Part shown: positions 46,303 through 56,194 of the stretch, piece by piece
Numbering within the stretch: the first letter of the stretch is position 1
Layout: each line of letters begins with the position of its first letter
From: a bacterium
GTDB lineage: Bacteria; Bacillota; Bacilli; Lactobacillales; Streptococcaceae
DNA length: 64,000 nucleotides
Direction: 5' to 3'
Assembly: GCA_905221105.1 (NCBI GenBank)
Contig: CAJNBW010000001.1
Coordinates: 186,001-250,000, forward strand
Notes under the pieces: model-generated
The model's input: only the letters and a program-made list of their open reading frames with translations
Database searches by the model: none
What the model was told of the DNA's origin: nothing
Made by a program: the position numbers and the translations under genes

Positions 46303-47667
46303 CTACTTTCTAAATTTCCACTGGCTATAAATCCCGAAACCGATAATCCAGATAGCTGAACCGATTGCTCCTACAAATGTAGACTCTTGTAAAAAGAGGG
46401 TTACAAAGACAAAGGCAAAGAAGAGCATGGTTAACGGGTTTAAGAAACGATAATGGGGCATGAGGTAGCCATCCGCCATAAAGTCCTGCGACTTGCGATA
46501 TTTAAGGTGAGCCACCATAATCAAGATATAAATGGCGATATAGACACCTGATGATGATGCCGTAATCAAGGCAAAGGCATCCGAAACTCCTGGCAAGACG
46601 TTGATAAAGGCTGCTAGGGCAATCAAAACCGCTGAAGCAATGATGGCATTTTGTGGTACGTTGTGACGGGAAAGAGTATCTGCCTTGATAGCCTTTAAGA
46701 ATGGATTTGGCGAATCATGAGCAATCTGATACAAATGGCGCCCTGTTGAATAAAGGGTTGAGTTAAGAGCAGATGCTGCTGAGGTCAAAACGACGAAGTT
46801 AATCAAGGCTGCCGCCCACTTGATACCAGCTAATTCAAATACTGTAACAAAAGGTGAATCAGCAGAAGCAAGCTCACGCCAAGGAATGATAGCCATGATG
46901 GCTAAGAGGGCACCACCGTAGAAAAAGGCAATACGCAAAGGAATTTCCTTAACGGCTTTTGGCAAGACCTGACGTGGATTTTTGGTTTCAGAAGTTGTTA
47001 CCCCGATAAACTCAATCATGAGGTAGGCAAAGAACACCATCTGGAAGGCCATGACAAAGTTGACTCCACCATTTGGGAAGAGGGAGAAATTGTCAGCAAT
47101 ATTGGCCAAACTTGCTACTCCATGAGGTGTCTTAAAGCCTGTCAAGACCATAAAGACTCCTGTGGCAATCATGGCTAAAATAGCCACAATCTTGACCATA
47201 GCAAACCAAAACTCAACTTCTCCAAAGAGCTTAACCGCAATCAGATTGACCAAGGCTAGAATGGTCAAAAATCCAATCTCAATCATCCAACTTGGCCAGC
47301 TAGGGAACCAAAACTGAACATAGTGAGAGATGGCTGTGATTTCCGCCATACCGATAAAGACAACGGATAGCCAGTAAGACCAAACTGAGAAATAACCCCA
47401 GCCCTTACCCAAATGACGCGTGATAAAGTTGATAAAGGTATGTTGCTCAGGATCCTGATAAAGCATTTCCCCAACCGCACGCATCATGAGGAACATGAAA
47501 GCCCCAGTAATCATATAAATCAGTACAATGGAAGGACCTGTTAGGCTGATAGAGCGGCCTGCCCCCAAAAAGAGTCCTGTTCCGATTGTTCCTGCAATGG
47601 CCATAACCTGCACGTGACGATTAGTCAGACCACGCTCCATCTTGTTTTTTTTCTTCTTTGAACTCAT
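46303..47667 (-). CDS. APC-family amino-acid permease (AapA/CycA type)
   Basis: 454 residues with about twelve transmembrane helices. The N-terminal signature AIAGTIGTGLFLGAGRSISLTGPSI is the amino-acid transporter (AAT) family motif. Residue order and GYFSVWSYWLSVVFIGMAEITA resemble D-alanine/glycine/serine and aromatic permeases; the exact substrate is not readable. Monocistronic: a weak terminator-like stem follows (46268-46295), and greA's terminator lies just upstream. Start at 47667 has TTGGAGACGAT before ATG. Lys/Arg-rich N-terminus (SSKKKKNKMERG) faces the cytoplasm. Confidence 0.88.
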   Translation of the reverse strand: MSSKKKKNKMERGLTNRHVQVMAIAGTIGTGLFLGAGRSISLTGPSIVLIYMITGAFMFLMMRAVGEMLYQDPEQHTFINFITRHLGKGWGYFSVWSYWLSVVFIGMAEITAISHYVQFWFPSWPSWMIEIGFLTILALVNLIAVKLFGEVEFWFAMVKIVAILAMIATGVFMVLTGFKTPHGVASLANIADNFSLFPNGGVNFVMAFQMVFFAYLMIEFIGVTTSETKNPRQVLPKAVKEIPLRIAFFYGGALLAIMAIIPWRELASADSPFVTVFELAGIKWAAALINFVVLTSAASALNSTLYSTGRHLYQIAHDSPNPFLKAIKADTLSRHNVPQNAIIASAVLIALAAFINVLPGVSDAFALITASSSGVYIAIYILIMVAHLKYRKSQDFMADGYLMPHYRFLNPLTMLFFAFVFVTLFLQESTFVGAIGSAIWIIGFGIYSQWKFRK

Positions 47668-47693
47668 ATCGTCTCCAATTCAATTTAAAATGG

Positions 47694-47736
47694 AAAAAGG
47701 AGTGAGTGAAGCGCACAGCCTCCCCACTCCTTTCTT
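47694..47736 (-). terminator. greA terminator
   Basis: Minus strand AAAGGAGTG ... CACTCCTTTTTC with a GGGGAGGCTGTGCGCTTC loop region. Confidence 0.75.
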
Positions 47737-47742
47737 TTGTTT

Positions 47743-48225
47743 TTAGGCTGTTTTTTCAACCTTCAAGATTTTGACATCATAGCTACCAACAGGTGTCTCA
47801 ATGGTTGCTGTATCACCTGTTTTCTTGCCAATCAAGGCTTGTCCAATTGGGCTTTCATTTGAAACCTTACCTGCAAAGGCATCCGCACCGGCTGAACCTA
47901 CGATAATATAAACTTCTTCTTCGTCCTCACCAATTTCTTGGATGGTAACTGTTTTTCCAATCGCCACTTCATCATCGGCAACTGAATCGCTATTAACGAT
48001 TTCAGCGTAACGGATTTTTGTCTCCAAGCTAGAGATTTGTCCTTCGACAAAGGCTTGCTCATCCTTCGCTGCTTCGTATTCACTGTTTTCAGAAAGGTCA
48101 CCGTATGAACGAGCAATTTTAATGCGTTCTACCACTTCTGGTCGGCGGACCAATTTCAATTCTTCTAATTCTTTTTCCAGTTTTACCTTTTCCTCAAGGG
48201 TCATAGGATATGTTTTTTCTGCCAT
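47743..48225 (-). CDS. greA: Transcription elongation factor GreA
   Basis: 160 residues from ATG 48225, the family length; a TTG three codons earlier (48234) is less likely. N-terminal coiled-coil arm with the acidic tip ([22 protein letters not shown], Asp and Glu at the tip), then the C-terminal FKBP-like domain ending [30 protein letters not shown]. It rescues backtracked RNA polymerase by stimulating transcript cleavage. It follows mltG in the same direction after a 12-bp stem hairpin. Confidence 0.96.
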   Translation of the reverse strand: MAEKTYPMTLEEKVKLEKELEELKLVRRPEVVERIKIARSYGDLSENSEYEAAKDEQAFVEGQISSLETKIRYAEIVNSDSVADDEVAIGKTVTIQEIGEDEEEVYIIVGSAGADAFAGKVSNESPIGQALIGKKTGDTATIETPVGSYDVKILKVEKTA

Positions 48226-48260
48226 TTTTCTCAACTTTCTTCTGATGATATTTTCTAAAG

Positions 48261-48288
48261 AAAATTATGTGAAGCATCACATAATTTT
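48261..48288. terminator. Hairpin between mltG and greA
   Basis: AAAATTATGTGA-AGCA-TCACATAATTTT, perfect 12-base arms, overlapping the mltG stop (48287). It may attenuate read-through into greA or stabilise an mRNA end; the T run is short. Confidence 0.6.
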
Positions 48289-49951
48289 AGTTTGTTTGGT
48301 TTAATTTGCTGTTGACATGTTCAGCAACATTCCGATCATGTTCTTCTTTATTGCTAGCATAGTAGACCTTACCATCTGTCACATCTGCAACAAAGTAAAG
48401 GTTCTCACTCTTAGTCTGATTGATACTTGACTCGATAGCATCCAAGCTTGGACTATCTACTGGACCAGGCATGAGGCCTAGATTTGTATAAACATTATAT
48501 GGTGAATCAATCGATGTATCAATTCCAGCATCGTCGGCAAGACTAATCTTCTGACCAAGTTTGCCTTGGGCATACAAGATGGCAATATTGCTTTGAAGTG
48601 GCATACCAAGATTCAAGCGATTGTAGAATACACCTGCAATCAACTTACGATCGTCAGTCTTAGCTCCTTCTTTTTCTACGAGTGAAGCAATGGTCAACAA
48701 TTCATTGACTGTCAAATTCTTAGACTTAATCGTACTGTAATGAGGTGCCAAAGTCTTGTCCATAGCTGCCAACATCTCATCAATCAAGCTTTCAATAGTT
48801 GTGCTTTCTTTGATAGAGTAAGTAGCTGGGAAAAGGAATCCTTCTAAACGATAACGAGCTCCACTTTCCTTTGTAGGCAAGCTTTCAAGTAGACTAGGAT
48901 ATTTAGCAACTTCTTGGCTGATAAAGCTATCATCTTGAACTTTTGCTAGGAAAGCATCCGCTGTCAAAGGCTCTTTGAAGTCACCTTGCAATTGACCTAC
49001 CGCTTGTGCCATTTGATCAATCGTATAACCTTCTGGAATTGTCAAAGTCGCAAGGACAGGTTCTTGAGCTTCAGCTGTTCCACCTTTTTGTAGTTCGTGG
49101 ATAATATCTTCTGTACTCATGCTCTTTTGCAAATTATAGTAACCTGATTTCAAATCAGTATAATTTTTGTACTTAGCATACAAACCAAAAACTAAACCGT
49201 GTTTAATCAAGCCGGCATCTTCAAGTGTCTTACCGATTTCTTGAATATTAGCCCCTTCTGGGATTTGAACCGTTACATATTGCTTAGAATCAGCGTCAAC
49301 AGGCTGTAAAGATGACTGAACATACTGATAACCGAAGTAACCACCTGCCGAAATCAAGGCAAGGAAAATCAGTAGAGAAATGAAGAAGGCCTTGAAGCCA
49401 GATTTTTTCTCTTTCTTAGGCTTAACGGGTTTCGCTCCTTCTCTACGGCTACGACGTGGTGTATCGCTGATGATATCCACAGTTTCTTTAGCGGGCGTCG
49501 GTGTTTCTGGACGTGCTTGTTCTTCTTTTTTCTCTGCCGTCTTATAGGAAACAGCTACCCTTGTTGGGGTTTCATTATATTCTCTTTCAACTTTGTGAGG
49601 TCTAACAGGACCTGGTCCTGGTCTTGATCCACTTTCTTCTGCTGGAGAAGAAGGTACATCTTGACTTGGATGAGTTGGGACAGCAGGAGTTTCTCTTTGA
49701 ATCTCATCTGCTGGAGAAGTTGGTAAATCTTGACTTGGGTGAGTAGGCGCAGCAGGAGCATTTCTCATAATCTCCTCTACCGTTGACAAGGAATCAGCCA
49801 TGAGTTCTTCAGCTGAAGGTTCATTTGCAGGAGTAGGAACTACTGCCTCATCTTCTTTCAGAACTTCATCATAGCGTTTTACTTTTTCTAAATCTCTCAG
49901 AATCTGCTCTTTAAAGCTTAATTTCTCTTCTTCTCTTGACTTTTCACTCAA
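48287..49951 (-). CDS. mltG: Endolytic transglycosylase MltG
   Basis: 554 residues. Cuts nascent glycan strands during peripheral growth. Long cytoplasmic N-terminus (about 1-190) with acidic and Pro-rich parts including two copies of PTHPSQD-x-P, one transmembrane helix (FFISLLIFLALISAGGYFGYQYV, about 192-214), a LysM-like domain, then the YceG catalytic domain with ASLVEKEG (catalytic Glu near 430) and SPYNVYTNLGLMPGPVDSPS. Start 49951 has GGAGGAAAAACTTTTG ahead. Part of the leftward murC-GNAT-GNAT-mltG-greA cluster. Confidence 0.95.
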   Translation of the reverse strand: MSEKSREEEKLSFKEQILRDLEKVKRYDEVLKEDEAVVPTPANEPSAEELMADSLSTVEEIMRNAPAAPTHPSQDLPTSPADEIQRETPAVPTHPSQDVPSSPAEESGSRPGPGPVRPHKVEREYNETPTRVAVSYKTAEKKEEQARPETPTPAKETVDIISDTPRRSRREGAKPVKPKKEKKSGFKAFFISLLIFLALISAGGYFGYQYVQSSLQPVDADSKQYVTVQIPEGANIQEIGKTLEDAGLIKHGLVFGLYAKYKNYTDLKSGYYNLQKSMSTEDIIHELQKGGTAEAQEPVLATLTIPEGYTIDQMAQAVGQLQGDFKEPLTADAFLAKVQDDSFISQEVAKYPSLLESLPTKESGARYRLEGFLFPATYSIKESTTIESLIDEMLAAMDKTLAPHYSTIKSKNLTVNELLTIASLVEKEGAKTDDRKLIAGVFYNRLNLGMPLQSNIAILYAQGKLGQKISLADDAGIDTSIDSPYNVYTNLGLMPGPVDSPSLDAIESSINQTKSENLYFVADVTDGKVYYASNKEEHDRNVAEHVNSKLNQTN

Positions 49952-50031
49952 AAGTTTTTCCTCCTTGTTGACAATCCATAATATTATATCTTAAAAGTCC
50001 AAGAAAAGCAACCTATGATACTTTTCCTAGC

Positions 50032-50526
50032 TTATTTTTTCGTTTCCCAGACCATATCATACCAAGTTTCCCCTGCAAAGGTTGACTGGGACAAGCCTTC
50101 GTTGATAAATCCATGCTTTTCATAGTAGGCAATGAGATAGTCATGACAGGTTAGATTAATGCCTTCTCTTCCATCTTCAAGAGCCAGTTCTTTCAAGGCT
50201 GTTAGCAATTTCTGACCCAATCCGAAGCCTTGTGCTTCCTTGGCAATAGACAGACAGGTCACAGAGATATAGCCACCAGTCTCATGACTATAGTCTTTTA
50301 TGTCTTCTGTAAAGGACTGGTCTTGCAGATGGCGGTGGGGGCCAACTGGCCCTTCGATATAACCCATGATTCTGCCCTCTTTTTCTGCAACCAGAAAAGA
50401 GGTCTGTATTTCTCGCAAATGTGCCTCAAAGACAGATCGAGGAATGGCTTCTTCGACCGAAAAATTTTCAAGTTCAAGTTCAACAATCCGATCCAAATCT
50501 TCTAATCTTGCTTGTCTGATTTTCAT
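50032..50526 (-). CDS. GNAT acetyltransferase (first of a tandem pair)
   Basis: 164 residues. ISVTCLSIAKEAQGFGLGQKLLTAL carries the acetyl-CoA loop, and LTCHDYLIAYYEKHGFINEG the terminal motif. It overlaps the upstream GNAT gene by four bases (ATGA), and the two share their architecture (early I-x-x-A, PxGPHR/PxPHN-type segment, Q-x-(F/G)-LG loop), so they look like old duplicates. They sit between mltG and murC, but no substrate can be read. Confidence 0.85.
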   Translation of the reverse strand: MKIRQARLEDLDRIVELELENFSVEEAIPRSVFEAHLREIQTSFLVAEKEGRIMGYIEGPVGPHRHLQDQSFTEDIKDYSHETGGYISVTCLSIAKEAQGFGLGQKLLTALKELALEDGREGINLTCHDYLIAYYEKHGFINEGLSQSTFAGETWYDMVWETKK

Positions 50527-50984
50527 TGTGCCTCCAGATAAAAGGGATTAAACCAAATCATACTAAAACCCTGGTTAGTTGCATAAAGGGAAGTTTCTTC
50601 ATCAATAAAACCGTTCATTTCAAAATAGGAAAGCAGCTCATCAGGACTCTCCAAACGAATCCCTTTGTAATCCAGCTCAACTGCCACCTCTTTCAAGGCT
50701 GCAAGAAGAAGTGTTCCCAAGCCCTGTCTCTGATGGTCAGACTCGATGACTAAAGAATGTATTTTTAGACATTGCGGATTGTGGGGCTGAGGACCGCCTA
50801 GAACATATCCAAGAAGTTGATTTTCATCCCTAGCTAGAAGAAAGGTATCCGCACACTTACGGATACTTTCTTCTAAAATATGAGAAGGTTGCTGCTTTTC
50901 AGCTGGAAAAGACGAAGTTTGAATTGCCTCTATCTCAACCAAATCAGACTTACTTGCCTGAATGATTTTAATTGGAATTTCCAT
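50523..50984 (-). CDS. GNAT acetyltransferase (second of a tandem pair)
   Basis: 153 residues. KIHSLVIESDHQRQGLGTLLLAALKEVA is the acetyl-CoA loop, and ESPDELLSYFEMNGFIDEET the C-terminal motif. Length and layout match the gene that follows. It lies 9 bases after the murC stop, so the two acetyltransferases are expressed with murC. The family acts on small amines or protein N-termini; linked wall genes do not define a substrate. Confidence 0.85.
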   Translation of the reverse strand: MEIPIKIIQASKSDLVEIEAIQTSSFPAEKQQPSHILEESIRKCADTFLLARDENQLLGYVLGGPQPHNPQCLKIHSLVIESDHQRQGLGTLLLAALKEVAVELDYKGIRLESPDELLSYFEMNGFIDEETSLYATNQGFSMIWFNPFYLEAQ

Positions 50985-50993
50985 GGGAACATC

Positions 50994-52328
50994 CTATTGA
51001 ACATTGCTTGTCAAGTTAGACAAGAGACGCTCAAATGAGTATTCATAGGTTTGGATGTCTCCTGCTCCCATAAAGACATAAACAGCATTGTCATGGTCTA
51101 AGAGAGGAGATACATTTTCAACAGTAATAACGCGGCTTTTCTTATGAATCTTGTTTGCCAAGTCTTCTACCTTTACATCACCATGGTCCACTTCACGAGC
51201 TGACCCATAAATCTGTGCTAGGTAAACCGCATCTGCTTGGTTCAAAGCATTAGCAAAGTCATCTAACAAGGCAATAGTTCTTGTAAAAGTATGAGGTTGG
51301 AAGACCGCTACAATTTCCTTGCTTGGGTATTTCTGACGAGCCGCATCCAAGGTCGCAATGATTTCTGTTGGATGGTGAGCAAAGTCATCGATAATCACTG
51401 TATCATTGACAATTTTCTCAGTGAAACGACGCTTAACACCGGCAAATGTTTTCAAATGCTCACGCACCAAGTTCAAATCAAAGCCTGCTGTGTAAAGAAG
51501 ACCAATAACAGCTGTCGCATTCATGATATTGTGACGACCAAAGGTTGGAATATGGAATTGCCCCAAGTCTTGACCACGGAAATGAACTGTGAAGGTTGAA
51601 CCAGTTGTTGAACGAAGAAGATCGCTAGCTACAAAGTCATTGCCCTCAGCTTCAAAGCCATAATAGTAGATTGGTGCATCAGACGTAATTTTACGCAATT
51701 CAGCATCTTCACCGTAGACAAAGAGACCCTTAGTAATTTGTTTAGCATAGTCGTTAAAGGCATTGAAAACATCCTCTAGACTTGTGAAGTAGTCTGGATG
51801 GTCAAAGTCAATATTGGTGATGATAGAGTATTCTGGGTGGTAAGGCATGAAATGACGCTCATATTCGTCAGATTCAAAGACAAAATATTTTGCATTGGCC
51901 GAACCACGACCTGTCCCATCCCCAATCAAGAAGCTAGTGTCTGTGATGTGAGACAAGACGTGAGACAACATACCTGTCGTTGAAGTTTTTCCGTGCGCTC
52001 CAGCTACTCCCATGCTGACAAAGTCACGCATAAAGCTACCTAGGAACTCGTGGTAACGTTTGTAGCTGATACCATTTTGGTCTGCATAAGCAATCTCGAC
52101 GTTGTTATCCGGACGGAAGGCATTTCCAGCGATAATTTCCATATCACCGTCTAGATTCTTTTCATCAAAAGGAAGAATGCTAATACCTGCCTGTTCTAGA
52201 CCGCGTTGAGTAAAGTAGTATTTTTCAACATCTGATCCCTGTACCTTATGCCCCATTTGGTGCAACATCAAGGCCAAGGCACTCATACCTGATCCCTTAA
52301 TTCCGATAAAATGATATGTCTTTGGCAT
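50994..52328 (-). CDS. murC: UDP-N-acetylmuramate:L-alanine ligase MurC
   Basis: 444 residues. First ligase of peptide assembly on UDP-MurNAc. [16 protein letters not shown] (N-terminal nucleotide-sugar site), ATP P-loop [15 protein letters not shown] near 109-123, [34 protein letters not shown], and [14 protein letters not shown] all fit. Start at 52328 has AGGGGAGAAATC ahead. It follows the 205-residue hypothetical by 10 bases. Cytoplasmic. Confidence 0.97.
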   Translation of the reverse strand: MPKTYHFIGIKGSGMSALALMLHQMGHKVQGSDVEKYYFTQRGLEQAGISILPFDEKNLDGDMEIIAGNAFRPDNNVEIAYADQNGISYKRYHEFLGSFMRDFVSMGVAGAHGKTSTTGMLSHVLSHITDTSFLIGDGTGRGSANAKYFVFESDEYERHFMPYHPEYSIITNIDFDHPDYFTSLEDVFNAFNDYAKQITKGLFVYGEDAELRKITSDAPIYYYGFEAEGNDFVASDLLRSTTGSTFTVHFRGQDLGQFHIPTFGRHNIMNATAVIGLLYTAGFDLNLVREHLKTFAGVKRRFTEKIVNDTVIIDDFAHHPTEIIATLDAARQKYPSKEIVAVFQPHTFTRTIALLDDFANALNQADAVYLAQIYGSAREVDHGDVKVEDLANKIHKKSRVITVENVSPLLDHDNAVYVFMGAGDIQTYEYSFERLLSNLTSNVQ

Positions 52329-52338
52329 GATTTCTCCC

Positions 52339-52956
52339 CTATTCTGTAATTCTTGTCAGATTCAACTCTTGGGCAACCTGACGTTCTTGTTCTGTTTGTT
52401 TACTTTTTTTATTGTAGATTTGGCTCTTTTTCAGAAAATCATAGTTGTTCTTCTTTGGAGCAGGTGATGACACTTCTTCATTCTTGGTAGGGATAGAATT
52501 GACTTCTTCCGCCAAGATATAATGAGACTGGGTCAATTTTTGGCTATATTTGACCAATTCACCAGGATTTTCCTTTTGGAAAGGCGCTGTCGGTTGATTA
52601 CCCTTTCTAAGGAGGCCAGATTGAGAATGACGTCTCGCACGGCTGAAATCCTGAGTTAGATAGTTAGCTGAGCGTTTCTTTTTCAAGTCCGCACGCGCTT
52701 CTTCACGCGCCACCTCCGCATAGCTCTTTCCTTCTTTCTTAACCCCTAAACCAGCCTTTTTAGGTTTCTCTACCTGCTTTTCAACCGCTTTTACTGGTTT
52801 TTCTTCAGTAATAGGAGCCCACTCCAGATAATTCTTATCACGGTATTCTCCCTTGATATTACTGATAAAGTCAGATTCATCATACAGGTCCATGACTGGC
52901 ATCTCAGTCAACATGACCTCATCATCTGACACCAATGGAAATCGTTCTTCTCTCAT
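52339..52956 (-). CDS. Conserved hypothetical, charged, in the murC cluster
   Basis: 205 residues; no helix or signal. Acidic N-terminus ([22 protein letters not shown]) and a basic central part ([39 protein letters not shown]), then [37 protein letters not shown]. Low-complexity and probably disordered. It lies between the SNF2 helicase and murC in the same direction; nothing suggests an enzyme. AGGAAATAGAAA precedes the ATG. No family recognised by me beyond its conservation in streptococci. Confidence 0.8.
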   Translation of the reverse strand: MREERFPLVSDDEVMLTEMPVMDLYDESDFISNIKGEYRDKNYLEWAPITEEKPVKAVEKQVEKPKKAGLGVKKEGKSYAEVAREEARADLKKKRSANYLTQDFSRARRHSQSGLLRKGNQPTAPFQKENPGELVKYSQKLTQSHYILAEEVNSIPTKNEEVSSPAPKKNNYDFLKKSQIYNKKSKQTEQERQVAQELNLTRITE

Positions 52957-53003
52957 TTTCTATTTCCTTTCAACACTTCATTATAGCGTATTGTCTTGAT
53001 TTT

Positions 53004-56000
53004 TCAAGTGCTGGCTTCAGAAATCCCCAAAATTTCTCTAATTTCTGCTAGGGTCAGACTGCCACGTGACTCTGTCCCGTCCAATACTTGTGACACCAGA
53101 TGTTTCTTTTGTTCTTGGAGTTCCTGAATTTTTTCTTCAATGGTTCCCTTGGTCACTAAGCGATAGACCTCAACCGTTTCTTCCTGCCCCATTCGATGGG
53201 CACGGCCAATGGCTTGCGCTTCCACCGCAGGATTCCACCAAAGGTCAACCAAGATAACCGTATCAGCACCGGTCAGATTCAGACCGACCCCACCAGCCTT
53301 GAGGGAAATCAGAAAGGCATCTCTTTCTCCTTGATTAAAGGCCTTAGTCATGTCTTGTCTTTCCTTGGCTGAGGTTGAGCCCGTAATTTTAAAAGAAGTC
53401 AAGCCCAAGTCTGGCAGTTCTTGTTCAATTTTCTCCAACATTCCCTTGAACTGTGAGAAAATCAGAACACGGTGTCCGCCGTCTGCCACCTGTACCAGCA
53501 GATCTCGAAGACTATCCAGTTTACCACTGGCACCCTGATAATCTTCCATAAAGAGGGCAGGCGTATCACAGATTTGGCGCAAGCGCATCAGACCAGATAA
53601 GATTTCCACACGACTTCGCTGAAATTCTTGATCTGAAACTTGAGCTAGACGGTCCCGCATCTGTTGCAACTGGGCTAGGTAGATAGCCTTTTGCTGGTCT
53701 TCCAGTTCATTTTTATAAACCACTTCAATCAAGTCTGGCAATTCAGTCAGAACTTCTTCTTTCTTGCGCCGCATCACGAAAGGTTTGATAAACTGAGCAA
53801 CGCGCTCAGCTGGCAATTTCATAAATTCTTTCTTGCTTGGCAGGAGTCCAGGCATAACGATTTGGAAAATAGACCACAACTCACCCAGATGATTTTCAAT
53901 AGGAGTTCCTGACAAGGCAAAGACCGACGGCGCTACAAATTGTCTCAAAGTCTGGGCAATCTTGGTCTGGGCATTTTTCATGACCTGAGCCTCATCTAAG
54001 AAAAGGAAATCAAAGGCCATCCCTTGATAAAGCTCACTGTCCTGACGGAAGGTAGCATAACTAGTCACGTAGATTTGATGGCTCTCGGCAAGAATCTCCT
54101 CACGACTAGCTTTCAAACCATGAACAACAGCCACATCCAACTGTGGGGCAAATTTCTGAAATTCATCTGCCCAGTTGTATATCAAACCTGACGGAGCTAA
54201 AACCAAGACTCGACTTTCTTTTGTCACTTGACTGGTCAAAAAAGCAATGGTCTGAAGGGTTTTCCCCAATCCCATATCATCAGCCAAAATCCCACCAAAA
54301 CCATAATGATGGAGCATTTGCAACCAGCCGATTCCCTTTTCCTGATAATCTCGCAAGCCAGCCTGAACCTGAGTTGCTTGTCGAGGGAAGTCCTCTGGAT
54401 GCGTCAAATCGTGGGCCAGACTTTTGAATTCTTGTGAAAAAGAAACACGATCTCTCCCTTCAAAAAGATGAGCTAAACTGTAGGCCAAGGATTTTCGAGC
54501 TTGCAAGGAGCCATCTTTTAATTCAAAATTCCCCAGTTCCTGTAAGTTTTGGCGAATTTTCTTGGTTTCTTCATCGAAAAAGTAGACTTGATTGGACGAA
54601 TCAATATAAAAATCCTGATTGTCAACCAAGGCCTGCATAGCTTGGTCAATTTCCTCTTGGGCAATATCTTGAAAATCAAACTGGATTTCCAAGAGACCTC
54701 CCTTGGAAGCAATCTGCACTTGAGGGCTCGCTAGATTATAAAGTTCTTCTAGCTTGTCTGATAGGTCAACATCCCCGAGTTTTTCAAAAACTGGAATGAT
54801 GTCGTGAAAGAAATGATAGACAGACTCAGCTTTTAAGGCCTGACGCCAAGATTGAAAGTCTGCTTCAAAGCCCGCTGCCAAACAGACTTGGAAAATTCTA
54901 TCTTCTAAGTCCGCGTCACTCGAAAATGGTAATTCTTCTAGCTCTTGTCGGCTAGATACCTGTCTATCCCCATAGTCAAACTGGATTTCTAAACGAATCC
55001 GATTATCCTCTTCCCTGTCAAAGTAAAACGATGGAGAAAAAGTTTTGATTTGTAGACGTTCTGGAGCTGAAACAGTCCCCATCTGGCTAAAAAGAGTCAG
55101 ACAGGAAGCCAACTTATCACGGTCACTGCTATCAAATTGTAGGTGTTTTTTCCCATGTTGATCCACAGGCAGCGCTTTGATTTCCTTGAGAAGACGCATC
55201 TGCTGGTCTGTTAGAAAATAAACCTGTCCTTTATGGAAAAGTACAGCTCCCTGATAAAAGACGTTGACCCTAGGACTCTCACTGATTTCCATTTCAAAAT
55301 AATCCGAGTATTCTGTTACTGTAAAGGCAAAGAGATTGGCATCCACATGCATATCCTGAAAAAGTAGATTCTGGTAGCTATCCACTTGGTGATCAAATTG
55401 AAAATGGGGTAAGGTCATCAGCAAATTCACACCCTGCTCAAAAAAGGTCAGAGGAAAAAAGAGGTGCCGACCTTGGTTTTGGAAAAAGAGGTCTGGAGCC
55501 TGCCCTTCCTCCATTAGTCCCCGCAAGAAAGTCAAAAGTTCTTGGCTGGCCTCATCAAAGGATTCCCAAGAAAGAGACTCCTCATAGATTTTGCCAATCA
55601 TATAAGGTTTTCTCTTCTCAACGACTTTTAAAAAGAGTGGAATATCCCGAATGACATAGTATTTTTGGCTATTGATTTGCCCGATTCTCAGGGTCCACAA
55701 GATATGATTGGTTCCTGCTTCCACCTGACCCACAGCGGATAATTCATAGGCTCGGTCTGTTTTTGGAGATAAAATTCGGTCCAAAAATTTGCCACCCAAG
55801 GTCACCTTGGTTTCAACAGCCTCTTTTTCTTCATGACCTTCTTCCAGACTCTGCAAGATTTCCTGGCCACGCTCATCGTTTTTTAGAAAATGCTCCAGCG
55901 CCGCTAAATGCACACAGTAGCCTCTCTTTTGGAAAAAATTGCAGGCACAAAAAACCAAATCATCCTCTAAACTATAGCGCAGTTCTTCTTCTGCAACGCG

Positions 56001-56102
56001 AGCGTAGAGCCGATTGTTCTTTTCCTTGATAATGTCAACCTTACCAGTTTCATAAAGGGCAACGCCTTCGATACGGATTTTCCCCGGAATCAATTTAGCC
56101 AT
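53004..56102 (-). CDS. SNF2-family helicase with SWIM zinc finger
   Basis: 1032 residues. N-terminal SWIM zinc motif CACNFFQKRGYCVHL (CxC...CxH, about 52-66), a large middle region (100-570) of the bacterial SNF2 type, then the SNF2 ATPase: Walker A ILADDMGLGKTLQTIAF near 605-620, DEAQ box LFLDEAQVMKNA, motif III ALSGTPIENHLGELWSIF, and C-terminal helicase motif V/VI GGVGLNLTGADTVI and QAIGRAHRMGQEETVEVYRL. DNA translocase/remodeller; role in streptococci not settled. It is upstream of the hypothetical-murC cluster with a 48-base gap. Confidence 0.92.
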   Translation of the reverse strand: MAKLIPGKIRIEGVALYETGKVDIIKEKNNRLYARVAEEELRYSLEDDLVFCACNFFQKRGYCVHLAALEHFLKNDERGQEILQSLEEGHEEKEAVETKVTLGGKFLDRILSPKTDRAYELSAVGQVEAGTNHILWTLRIGQINSQKYYVIRDIPLFLKVVEKRKPYMIGKIYEESLSWESFDEASQELLTFLRGLMEEGQAPDLFFQNQGRHLFFPLTFFEQGVNLLMTLPHFQFDHQVDSYQNLLFQDMHVDANLFAFTVTEYSDYFEMEISESPRVNVFYQGAVLFHKGQVYFLTDQQMRLLKEIKALPVDQHGKKHLQFDSSDRDKLASCLTLFSQMGTVSAPERLQIKTFSPSFYFDREEDNRIRLEIQFDYGDRQVSSRQELEELPFSSDADLEDRIFQVCLAAGFEADFQSWRQALKAESVYHFFHDIIPVFEKLGDVDLSDKLEELYNLASPQVQIASKGGLLEIQFDFQDIAQEEIDQAMQALVDNQDFYIDSSNQVYFFDEETKKIRQNLQELGNFELKDGSLQARKSLAYSLAHLFEGRDRVSFSQEFKSLAHDLTHPEDFPRQATQVQAGLRDYQEKGIGWLQMLHHYGFGGILADDMGLGKTLQTIAFLTSQVTKESRVLVLAPSGLIYNWADEFQKFAPQLDVAVVHGLKASREEILAESHQIYVTSYATFRQDSELYQGMAFDFLFLDEAQVMKNAQTKIAQTLRQFVAPSVFALSGTPIENHLGELWSIFQIVMPGLLPSKKEFMKLPAERVAQFIKPFVMRRKKEEVLTELPDLIEVVYKNELEDQQKAIYLAQLQQMRDRLAQVSDQEFQRSRVEILSGLMRLRQICDTPALFMEDYQGASGKLDSLRDLLVQVADGGHRVLIFSQFKGMLEKIEQELPDLGLTSFKITGSTSAKERQDMTKAFNQGERDAFLISLKAGGVGLNLTGADTVILVDLWWNPAVEAQAIGRAHRMGQEETVEVYRLVTKGTIEEKIQELQEQKKHLVSQVLDGTESRGSLTLAEIREILGISEAST

Positions 56103-56155
56103 ATTTTCACCTTTACCTTATCTTTTTATTATACCATATTTTCCCCTATGAAAAT

Positions 56156-56188
56156 AGCCTTCTAGGAAGACTTTTCTCCTAGAAGGCT
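56156..56188 (-). terminator. patB terminator
   Basis: AGCCTTCTAGGA-AGACTTTTC-TCCTAGAAGGCT stem at the end of patB, followed by ATTTTC on the minus strand. Confidence 0.85.
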
Positions 56189-56194
56189 GGATTT

